The notes under the pieces: generated by a model
Databases searched by the model: none
What the model was told of the DNA's origin: nothing
What the model saw: the letters and a program-made list of their open reading frames with translations, nothing else
Made by a program: the position numbers and the translations under genes
Shown here: in pieces, positions 1-6,286 of the stretch
How positions within the stretch are numbered: the stretch's first letter is position 1
Layout: every line of letters starts with the position of its first letter
Source: Sediminibacterium sp.
GTDB lineage: Bacteria > Bacteroidota > Bacteroidia > Chitinophagales > Chitinophagaceae
Direction of reading: 5' to 3'
NCBI GenBank assembly: GCA_023256555.1
Contig: JALRFB010000020.1
Span: forward strand, 1-10,065
Length of the DNA: 10,065 nucleotides

Positions 1-700
1 AACTTACTAATTTGCTATAGTTGAACTCGTGATTCTTTACAAATGGAATTGTAGTAATAGGTGTTTTTACTTTAACAAAACGACGCTCTACTCCATTAAT
101 ATTTCTAACTACTACATCTGCACCTTTAGCAATATGCTCTCCTTTTTGAAGATTAGCTGAGATATTTGTTGAGATAATCTCACGCTCTACTGTAACAGCA
201 TTACTGAAATATAAAGTCACTCCAATTATAACCCCCAAGCCAACTTGACCAATAACTTTTGATAAACCAGCTAAGCCATCGCTATTTTGTTTTTTGTAAG
301 CTTCTCCTTTGCTTTGAGCTTCTTTACGTGCACGAATTTTAAAATAATCATCCAAAAAGCCAATTAATCCAAGCCATACTGTACACAAAATCATTAATCG
401 GATATAAACCTTATCTAAATTGGCAAATAATATTGTTGGAATTAAAATACTCAATAGAATAATAATACCTCCCATTGTAGGAGTTCCCTTTTTTTGTTGC
501 TCACCCGCCAATCCTAATTCTCTTACAGTTTCTCCAATTTGTTTTTTCTGTAAGAATAAAATCATTTTTTTACCAAACACTGTAGCTATAAACAAAGACA
601 ATAAAATAGCCATTGCAATTCTTGATGTCAAAAATTGAAAAGCGCCCAATCCTGGTATATTGAATGATTTATGTAGCCAAGAAAATAATTGGTATAGCAT
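1..700 (-). CDS. mraY: Phospho-N-acetylmuramoyl-pentapeptide-transferase MraY, partial (C-terminus beyond left edge)
   Basis: MraY is an integral membrane enzyme that transfers phospho-MurNAc-pentapeptide from UDP to undecaprenyl phosphate, giving lipid I. The frame starts with ATG at 700-698 and stays open to the window edge, giving 233 residues (MLYQLFSWLHKS...). Visible family marks are GTPTMGG at residues 72-78 and FLDDYFK at 115-121, whose Asp117-Asp118 pair is the conserved catalytic/Mg-binding motif. Hydrophobic helices lie near residues 24-42, 78-94, 99-116 and 147-166. The third catalytic Asp and the later helices are outside the window. After the helix ending near 166, a polar stretch of about 65 residues runs to the edge. 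This is longer than the matching periplasmic loop of E. coli MraY and looks like the insertion that lengthens Bacteroidota MraY. It starts 5 nt after the murE stop, so it belongs to the dcw operon. Identification is secure; only the truncation limits it. Confidence 0.96.
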   Translation of the reverse strand, partial: MLYQLFSWLHKSFNIPGLGAFQFLTSRIAMAILLSLFIATVFGKKMILFLQKKQIGETVRELGLAGEQQKKGTPTMGGIIILLSILIPTILFANLDKVYIRLMILCTVWLGLIGFLDDYFKIRARKEAQSKGEAYKKQNSDGLAGLSKVIGQVGLGVIIGVTLYFSNAVTVEREIISTNISANLQKGEHIAKGADVVVRNINGVERRFVKVKTPITTIPFVKNHEFNYSKLVS

Positions 701-705
701 GGGGA

Positions 706-2169
706 TTATTTTTCTAATTCTTTAAATAGATTAAACAATGTCTCTTTATCATCAAAATGTGTTTTCACACCTTTAATTTCTTGGTACTTCTCATGACCTT
801 TTCCAGCTACCAAAATAATATCCCCTGGATTCGCCATACTCACTGCTGCTTTAATGGCTTCTTTTCTATCTACGATTTTGATATATTTTCTTTTAGCAGC
901 ACTTGTCAAACCTTGTTCCATATCATTTAAAATATCATTAGGATCTTCAGAACGTGGATTGTCACTGGTTAAAAAAACCTTAGTACTTAAATCACATGCT
1001 ACTTGAGCCATAATAGGTCTTTTACTTTTATCTCTATCTCCACCACAGCCTACTACAGTAATTACTTGTTCTCCCCCTTTTTTCAATTTTGCAATAGTTT
1101 CTAATACATTTTCTAAAGCATCTGGGGTATGAGCATAATCTACAATGCCAATAATATTGGTATTACTAATAGTATAGTCAAATCTTCCTTCTGCACCAGT
1201 TAATGCACTCAATACAGTTAACACTTTCTCTACTGGTTCTCCTAATTGAATAGCTACTCCAAAAACCGCTAAGAAATTATAAGCATTAAAAATGCCAATT
1301 AGTCTACAATGCACTTCTTTGTCATTCACCAATAAAACCAATCCTGTCAATTGATTTTCTAAAATTTTTCCTTTATAATTAGCAGGTGCATGTATAGCAT
1401 ATGTTAATTTTTTTGCTTTGGTATCCACCAACATATTGGCACCATTTTGATCGTCTAAGTTGGATAAAGCAAATGCATTGCTTGGCAAATGATCGAAAAA
1501 TGATTTTTTAACTGCTAAATATTCTTCAAATGTTTTATGATAATCTAAATGATCTAATGTGATATTAGTGAATGCAGCACCCACAAATTGAATACCAGTA
1601 ATTCTATGCTGATGAATAGCATGACTACTACATTCCATAAACACATGTGTGCATCCTGCTTCAACCATTTGATTCAATAAGGCATTCAATTGAATAGCAT
1701 CAGGCGTAGTATGTGTGGAAGGAACAATAGTCTTTCCAATATGATTTTCTACGGTACTAATTAAACCACAGGTATATCCTAATTGGGTAAATAGTTTAAA
1801 CAATAAAGTTGCTACAGTCGTTTTACCATTGGTGCCAGTCACGCCTACCATTTTTAATTGAGTAGAAGGCGAATCATAAAATTGATGAGCCATTATTGCC
1901 ACAGCTTCATTAGAATTGGCTACTACTATATAAGTAATACCTTCCACCAATGAAGTTGGGAGGTTTTCACATACAATTACAGTAGCCCCTTTTTCAATTG
2001 CAGTGGTAATAAATTGATGCCCATCTGCTTGTACACCTTTGATAGCAACAAAAACTGTATCTGCAGTTACTTTTCTTGAATCTATTTGAATAGCATCAAC
2101 AGCAATATTAGTTGAACCAACTACTTCTCTGATAGCTACACCAAATAATATGTTTTGTAAAGCTTTCAT
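706..2169 (-). CDS. murE: UDP-N-acetylmuramoyl-L-alanyl-D-glutamate--2,6-diaminopimelate ligase MurE
   Basis: This cytoplasmic ATP-dependent Mur ligase adds the third amino acid of the peptidoglycan stem peptide. At 487 residues it has normal family length. It shows the three Mur ligase domains: an N-terminal UDP-substrate domain (about 1-100), a central ATPase with P-loop TGTNGKTT at 111-118, and a C-terminal domain. The segment YLAVKKSFF near 218-225 carries the lysine expected to be carbamylated, probably Lys221 by alignment with E. coli MurE. DNPRSEDP at 403-410 is the DNPR signature of enzymes that accept meso-diaminopimelate rather than lysine, so a meso-DAP peptidoglycan is inferred. 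GKGHE at 456-460 is also conserved. The ATG at 2169-2167 shares one base with the ftsI stop (TAATG), suggesting translational coupling. mraY follows after 5 nt. Confidence 0.97.
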   Translation of the reverse strand: MKALQNILFGVAIREVVGSTNIAVDAIQIDSRKVTADTVFVAIKGVQADGHQFITTAIEKGATVIVCENLPTSLVEGITYIVVANSNEAVAIMAHQFYDSPSTQLKMVGVTGTNGKTTVATLLFKLFTQLGYTCGLISTVENHIGKTIVPSTHTTPDAIQLNALLNQMVEAGCTHVFMECSSHAIHQHRITGIQFVGAAFTNITLDHLDYHKTFEEYLAVKKSFFDHLPSNAFALSNLDDQNGANMLVDTKAKKLTYAIHAPANYKGKILENQLTGLVLLVNDKEVHCRLIGIFNAYNFLAVFGVAIQLGEPVEKVLTVLSALTGAEGRFDYTISNTNIIGIVDYAHTPDALENVLETIAKLKKGGEQVITVVGCGGDRDKSKRPIMAQVACDLSTKVFLTSDNPRSEDPNDILNDMEQGLTSAAKRKYIKIVDRKEAIKAAVSMANPGDIILVAGKGHEKYQEIKGVKTHFDDKETLFNLFKELEK

Positions 2170-4283
2170 TAATTTAATTCAATGATGATGGGTTGACCTT
2201 TTGTGATATATGCACCTTGAGCAATACTTTGTTTTATTACCCTACCTTTCCCGATACATTTTACCTGCAGACCTTTTTTCTCACATAACCATAAAGCATC
2301 TTGTAATTTTAAACCACTGATGTCTGGCATAGTAGAATCAGAAACCACTCTTGCAGCTGCTTTTGCCGTTTTACCAGCACCATTTAAATTCACCCAATTA
2401 TTGTTTGGAATAGTTGAGTCTAGGTAAGGAAGATTTATTTTTTTAGCAATTACTTGTAATGATGGTTTTGAAACTGCATATTGAAATGCCTGACTATCTT
2501 TTAATGCAATTGCTGGAGTAATATTTGTTTTATTATGAATATAGGTGGAATACAATCTGTCGGATATTTCTTTGAATACTGGACCTGCCACTGAAGCACC
2601 ATAAAAAGGATATGCATGTGGCTTATTTTTAATAATTACTACAATGGTATATTGCGGATTCTCTGCAGGAAAATAGCCTGCAAAAGAAGATTGGTAAATT
2701 TTATCAGCATAACCTTTATTACCATTCGCCACTAAAGCTGTACCAGTTTTACCAGCTACTTTATATAAACTGTTTTTAAATAAAGTTTTTGCTGTACCAT
2801 TAATACAAACACCCTCTAATGCAGTTTGTAAATCTCTTAAAGTGCTTGGTTTTACTAATTGAGGATTGTATACAGTAGGAGAAAAACTTTTAATAACTCT
2901 ACCTTCCTCTTGAATTGCATTCACCAAATATGGCTTCATCATTACCCCATTATTTGCAATGGCATTATATAGTACTAAAGTTTGGATAGGTGCAATCGCA
3001 ATATTATAACCAAATGCCATCCATGGTAAAGTAGTTGGGCCATATAATTTATCTCCAGGCTTGGTAATCTGAGGTCTTCTTTCTCCAATTAAATCAATCC
3101 CTGAAAGAGAATCCAATCTAAGTTTTGTAAGATGTTTATAATAAGCATCTATGTTATTACTGTAATGTGCCATGGCAATTTTTGCCATACCCACATTCGA
3201 ACTTTCTTCAAATGATTCTAAAACAGTTGCCTGATGCTTGCCATGCTTTTCAGAATCCCATACAGTTTGTCCTACTACTTTCCACTCACCCCCCTCTAAA
3301 TCTAAGGTTGAATTTAAATTCACTTTACCATCCTCCAAAGCACTTAACAAAGTCACTAGTTTAAATGTAGAACCAGGCTCTGTTGGCGTAATGGCATAGT
3401 TTAAATCTTCTTTATAAACACCTTCTGAAATTTTACCCAAATTAGCAATGGCTTTTATCTTACCTGTCTTCACTTCCATCACCATTGCAACTCCCCATTG
3501 AGCCTGATTTTTTATCATCATTTTATTCAATGCATTGGTAGTTACTTCTTGAATAAATACATCAATATTACTTACAATATCTTTGCCTGTTTCTGGAGCA
3601 ATTTCAAATTCACCTTCTTGAACCGGCACTGTAACACCACCAGCAATGGCGCGAACTAACTGCCTTCCATTACGTCCTCTTAAAACAGTATCATAAGACA
3701 ACTCTAATCCAACACTGTTTTGCTCTCTTGCTAAACCAATTGTTCTATAACCCATATTTTGATATGGATTCAATCTAACATTGCGCTCTTGCGCAATCAT
3801 ACCACTCTTATATCTTCCAACTTTAAACATTGGAAATTTAGCTAGTGCTAAATATTGTCTATAATCAATCTTCTTCTTTAATTCATAATTTGGTTCTCTT
3901 GCTTCAAAAGCTTTTGTCAATTGATCTTTGTATTGTGCTGCAGATTGGTCTTTAAATAGATCTGCCAAAGCAAGAGATAAAGAATCGATATTCTCTCTAA
4001 ATAATTTGCCATTTTTTTCATGCAAAGGCTCTACTCTAAAATCAATATAAATGTCAAATTGAGGCACATTGGTACTTAACATTTGACCATCTTCACTATA
4101 AATAGTACCTCTTGCTGCAGGTATTTCTGCAATACGTTGATGCAAGCTATCGCTTAAACCTCTCCAATAAGATCCTTGCACTTGTTGGATATAAAACGCT
4201 TTGCCCAGTATAGCTAGACAAACTAATACTACTAAAATGTAGCTTAAATAAACCCTCCACAATATGTCGCGTTTTACATCCAT
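2169..4283 (-). CDS. ftsI: Septal peptidoglycan transpeptidase FtsI (class B PBP, PBP3-type) with C-terminal PASTA domain
   Basis: This is a class B penicillin-binding protein that cross-links septal peptidoglycan in the periplasm. Of its 704 residues, about 11-31 form an N-terminal membrane anchor (SYILVVLVCLAILGKAF). A PBP dimerisation/pedestal domain covers roughly 50-230, and the transpeptidase domain about 240-580. The active-site motifs are all present: STFK at 305-308 with nucleophile Ser305, SSN at 361-363, and KTG at 512-514. After a linker of about 65 residues rich in Ala, Lys and Asn, a single PASTA domain occupies about 651-703, starting MPDISGLKLQDAL. The PASTA tail is absent from E. 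coli FtsI and recalls SpoVD/PBP2x-type proteins. The position after the ftsL-like gene and before murE supports FtsI rather than the elongation PBP2. One-base TAATG overlaps occur at both ends of the gene. Confidence 0.95.
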   Translation of the reverse strand: MDVKRDILWRVYLSYILVVLVCLAILGKAFYIQQVQGSYWRGLSDSLHQRIAEIPAARGTIYSEDGQMLSTNVPQFDIYIDFRVEPLHEKNGKLFRENIDSLSLALADLFKDQSAAQYKDQLTKAFEAREPNYELKKKIDYRQYLALAKFPMFKVGRYKSGMIAQERNVRLNPYQNMGYRTIGLAREQNSVGLELSYDTVLRGRNGRQLVRAIAGGVTVPVQEGEFEIAPETGKDIVSNIDVFIQEVTTNALNKMMIKNQAQWGVAMVMEVKTGKIKAIANLGKISEGVYKEDLNYAITPTEPGSTFKLVTLLSALEDGKVNLNSTLDLEGGEWKVVGQTVWDSEKHGKHQATVLESFEESSNVGMAKIAMAHYSNNIDAYYKHLTKLRLDSLSGIDLIGERRPQITKPGDKLYGPTTLPWMAFGYNIAIAPIQTLVLYNAIANNGVMMKPYLVNAIQEEGRVIKSFSPTVYNPQLVKPSTLRDLQTALEGVCINGTAKTLFKNSLYKVAGKTGTALVANGNKGYADKIYQSSFAGYFPAENPQYTIVVIIKNKPHAYPFYGASVAGPVFKEISDRLYSTYIHNKTNITPAIALKDSQAFQYAVSKPSLQVIAKKINLPYLDSTIPNNNWVNLNGAGKTAKAAARVVSDSTMPDISGLKLQDALWLCEKKGLQVKCIGKGRVIKQSIAQGAYITKGQPIIIELN

Positions 4284-4630
4284 TATTTATTGTTGATTGG
4301 GTTTAAATTTCTTTTTTCAATTTGAATTCTTATGGGCATTTCTTTTCCAACTACTAAACCATAAGGTGCCATTGCATTCTCCATTTGAACAGCGCCACTT
4401 TTTTGCATTAATTCTGCTTTTAAAGTTTTGTATTCAAACTGTAATTCCTTTAACTCTTTCTGTGTTGAATTAATTTTTCTAATAGTCTTATCCGTCAAAT
4501 GACCATTGGCGATATAAAGTATCGCTATGAAAGCCAAGAACAAGAAAAATCCTGTGTTCATGACAATCCACTGATAGTTGAGAATGCTTTTGAGCGCATT
4601 CTTAGGGCTTGTTTTTACGGGTACGGACAT
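4283..4630 (-). CDS. ftsL: FtsL-like cell division protein (Bacteroidota type)
   Basis: This is a small bitopic membrane protein of 115 residues. A short basic cytoplasmic N-terminus (about 1-20) is followed by one transmembrane helix at about 21-43 (WIVMNTGFFLFLAFIAILYI). A predicted coiled coil at about 46-78 is rich in Lys, Glu, Leu and Gln. A short tail contains YGLVVGKEMPIRIQIE. This architecture and the position between rsmH and ftsI are those of FtsL, which in E. coli forms a complex with FtsB and FtsQ and activates FtsWI. FtsL sequences diverge strongly, so the name rests mainly on topology and synteny rather than on residues. Bacteroidota members have sometimes been mislabelled as S-adenosyl-methyltransferases from their neighbour. 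The ATG lies 5 nt after the rsmH stop, and the stop overlaps the ftsI start by one base (TAATG), which would suit stoichiometric production of partners. Confidence 0.86.
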   Translation of the reverse strand: MSVPVKTSPKNALKSILNYQWIVMNTGFFLFLAFIAILYIANGHLTDKTIRKINSTQKELKELQFEYKTLKAELMQKSGAVQMENAMAPYGLVVGKEMPIRIQIEKRNLNPINNK

Positions 4631-4635
4631 ACTAT

Positions 4636-5565
4636 TTATACTCTTTCGGCAGCGCGCAATTTTGCGCTTCTGCTTCTATTGTTTTCTTTCATCTCTTTGT
4701 CAGAAGCCATTACAGGTTTTTTTGTAATGATGTTCCAAACTTTTTCTCTAGGGTTAGAAAGAAAAGGATTGGAAGGATTTTCTTCTTCTGGAGCAACTTT
4801 AAAAGCATTTTTTACCATTCTATCTTCTATCGAATGGAAAGTGATGATTACTGCACGTCCTCCTGGCTTAATCACTTCGGATAATTGTGCAAGAAAATCT
4901 GACAACACTTCCATTTCTTCATTCACTACAATTCGAATGGCTTGAAATACTTGTGCCCAGTATTTGTTTGGATTTCCTTTCACTACAGGCGCGATCAGTG
5001 TTTTAAAATCTTGTACTGTGTTTAACTTTACATGCTTTCTGTTGTCTACAATATGTTTTGCCAATGTTTTAGAATTGGTTACTTCACCATACTGCTCGAA
5101 CATTTTGTGTAATTCAGTTTCGCTAAAGCTTTCAATAACTTGTGCTGCTGTTCTAGTTTGACGTTGATCCATTCTCATATCAAAAGGACCATCAAATCTT
5201 GTAGAGAAGCCTCTAGTGCCTTCGTCAAATTGATGACTACTCACCCCCAAGTCTGCTAAGACACCATCTACTTGGTGTATCTTATGCAATCTTAAAAACC
5301 TTTGCAGGTACTTGAAATTTTCTGGAATAAAAACAATGCGTTCGTCATTAGGCAAGTTATTCTTAGCGTCTGCATCTTGATCAAAAGCTATTAAACGACC
5401 TTTAGGTCCTAGCTTAGATAAAATACCTCTACTATGTCCACCTCCTCCAAATGTTGCATCTACATATACACCATCAGGTTGTATATTTAAATATTGCATT
5501 GTTTCGTGAAATAATACCGGTATATGATAATCAGAAGAAGGAATAGTGGATGTAGGGTTAGTCAT
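4636..5565 (-). CDS. rsmH: 16S rRNA (cytosine(1402)-N4)-methyltransferase RsmH (MraW)
   Basis: RsmH uses S-adenosylmethionine to methylate N4 of C1402 in 16S rRNA, at the ribosomal P site. The 309-residue protein is of normal length. It opens with the family start HIPVLFHETM (14-23). The SAM-binding motif DATFGGGGHS is at 36-45, DLGVSSHQFDEGTRGFS at 105-121 and FDMRMD at 128-133. The segment AIRIVVNEEMEVL lies at about 209-221 and ITFHSIEDR at 241-249. The basic C-terminus (NRSRSAKLRAAER) is typical. The ATG at 5565-5563 is preceded by TAAGGAAATAAG, a weak Shine-Dalgarno-like AGGAAA that overlaps the end of mraZ. The gap to mraZ is 9 nt and to the ftsL-like gene 5 nt. Identification is secure. 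Confidence 0.97.
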   Translation of the reverse strand: MTNPTSTIPSSDYHIPVLFHETMQYLNIQPDGVYVDATFGGGGHSRGILSKLGPKGRLIAFDQDADAKNNLPNDERIVFIPENFKYLQRFLRLHKIHQVDGVLADLGVSSHQFDEGTRGFSTRFDGPFDMRMDQRQTRTAAQVIESFSETELHKMFEQYGEVTNSKTLAKHIVDNRKHVKLNTVQDFKTLIAPVVKGNPNKYWAQVFQAIRIVVNEEMEVLSDFLAQLSEVIKPGGRAVIITFHSIEDRMVKNAFKVAPEEENPSNPFLSNPREKVWNIITKKPVMASDKEMKENNRSRSAKLRAAERV

Positions 5566-5574
5566 CTTATTTCC

Positions 5575-6033
5575 TTAGTCTTTTTTATTAATACCTGACA
5601 TTACTTCTTGCGCCAGATTACTAAATTCATCTGCAGAGAAATCCTCAAAGAGCTTTTTATAGGTACTTGCATCCCAAATTTCGAAACGGTCTAATGCGGC
5701 TGCTAAAACAATCTCTTTTCCTGGTAAAGCAAACTCTCTTAAAGTTGGAGGTAATAATAAACGGCCAGCGCCATCCATTTCTACCTCGGTTGCTCCACCC
5801 AAAAATTGACGTCTAAACTGACGCACTTTGGGATCAAAGTCGTTCAACTGGCTAATCTTGTCTAATATCTTCTGCCAGCTATTTAACGGATAAAGTGTCA
5901 AACACTTCTCAAACCCTCTACTAACAATAAAGCGTGTCTCCCCTTCTGCCAGCTGTTTTTTCAAACTGCCGGGAACCAGGAAACGCCCTTTAGCGTCTAT
6001 AGTTGATTGATATTCTCCGTGAAATCCTGTCAT
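5575..6033 (-). CDS. mraZ: Transcriptional regulator MraZ
   Basis: MraZ is the DNA-binding regulator encoded first in most dcw operons, where it usually controls its own promoter. The 152-residue protein contains two SpoVT/AbrB-like half-domains. The first centres on DAKGRFLVP at residues 13-21 and the second on DGAGRLLLPPTLREFA at 87-102; both carry the DxxxR-type signature of the family. RRQFLGGATEVEMD at 74-87 links them. The start ATG at 6033-6031 is supported by the typical opening MTGFHGEYQSTID and by the operator-like repeats placed 22-61 nt upstream. No Shine-Dalgarno sequence is visible (CACGCTAATTATTCACA precedes the ATG), which is normal in Bacteroidota. MraZ forms ring-shaped oligomers in known cases, which fits reading several phased boxes. 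Confidence 0.96.
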   Translation of the reverse strand: MTGFHGEYQSTIDAKGRFLVPGSLKKQLAEGETRFIVSRGFEKCLTLYPLNSWQKILDKISQLNDFDPKVRQFRRQFLGGATEVEMDGAGRLLLPPTLREFALPGKEIVLAAALDRFEIWDASTYKKLFEDFSADEFSNLAQEVMSGINKKD

Positions 6034-6054
6034 TGTGAATAATTAGCGTGATTT

Positions 6055-6094
6055 TTACCACTTGTTCACACAAAATAACACTTTTTACCACTTT
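6055..6094 (-). promoter_or_regulatory. Probable MraZ operator: four boxes at 10-bp period
   Basis: Read on the minus strand, four boxes follow each other at exactly 10-bp spacing: AAAGTGG (6094-6088), AAAGTGT (6084-6078), TTTGTGT (6074-6068) and CAAGTGG (6064-6058). GTG followed by G or T is invariant. The register ends there: GTG is absent in the next position on either side. MraZ is known to bind arrays of short boxes at about one helical turn, namely TGGGN repeats in E. coli and AAAGTG[T/G] repeats in Mollicutes; boxes 1 and 2 match the latter exactly. The array lies 22-61 nt upstream of the mraZ start codon. Binding by this MraZ is inferred. Confidence 0.78.
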
Positions 6095-6101
6095 CGAAGC
6101 A

Positions 6102-6128
6102 CAAATAGGCTATTCTAGTTTTCCACAA
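6102..6128 (-). promoter_or_regulatory. Candidate dcw operon (mraZ) promoter
   Basis: On the minus strand, TTG at 6128-6126 is followed after 18 nt by TATTTG at 6107-6102. This resembles the Bacteroidota TTG / TAnnTTTG promoter, but the -7 element lacks the two spacer bases. A start site a few bases downstream (about 6095) would place the four-box operator immediately after it, suiting autoregulation, and would give a leader of about 60 nt. The match is imperfect, so this is a low-confidence call. Confidence 0.35.
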
Positions 6129-6211
6129 GAAATAAACCGGCCTGAAAATCAATACCATAGCCGATTGTAGATAAAATCGACCATTTTTTGGGAAGAATGA
6201 CTGTTAAAAGC

Positions 6212-6220
6212 TGTGGATAA
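6212..6220 (-). promoter_or_regulatory. Perfect DnaA box (TTATCCACA) between mraZ and queA
   Basis: The plus strand reads TGTGGATAA, the complement of the canonical DnaA box TTATCCACA. A second near-match, TTTTCCACA (one mismatch), lies at 6119-6127 on the plus strand and overlaps the candidate -33 element of the mraZ promoter. A weaker TTGTTCACA lies at 6062-6070 inside the operator array. A perfect 9-mer is uncommon in a 10-kb window, and its intergenic position favours function. A chance match cannot be excluded. Confidence 0.45.
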
Positions 6221-6274
6221 CCCTTTTTTTTAGGTTTATAACTGGTGAATTAGCATGAAAATGAGGTCTTTGAG

Positions 6275-6282
6275 TACATTTG
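6275..6282 (+). promoter_or_regulatory. Candidate queA promoter -7 element TACATTTG
   Basis: TACATTTG matches the Bacteroidota -7 consensus TAnnTTTG exactly and is followed by CAGC and then the queA ATG at 6287. Transcription would start at or within a few bases of the start codon, giving a nearly leaderless mRNA. No clear TTG at the usual -33 distance is visible, so support comes from the -7 element and its position only. Confidence 0.5.
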
Positions 6283-6286
6283 CAGC

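Noticed and set aside
420..638. Plus-strand open frame of 72 codons inside the mraY region
   Set aside because: It is the complement of MraY membrane helices and catalytic motifs; a shadow frame.
4499..4945. Plus-strand open frame of 148 codons, with another of 91 codons at 4609-4884
   Set aside because: Antisense to rsmH and the ftsL-like gene, both of which have clear family motifs or synteny. The translations are low in complexity and match no family I know.
6162..6179. Inverted repeat CGATT...AATCG in the mraZ-queA intergenic region
   Set aside because: Only 5 bp with an 8-nt spacer in AT-rich DNA; no flanking context supports an operator or RNA structure.
6034..6286. Intergenic region as a replication origin because of its DnaA-like boxes
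   Set aside because: Only one perfect box, no clear AT-rich unwinding element, and no dnaA or dnaN neighbour; a regulatory or chance box is simpler. Genome GC skew would settle it.
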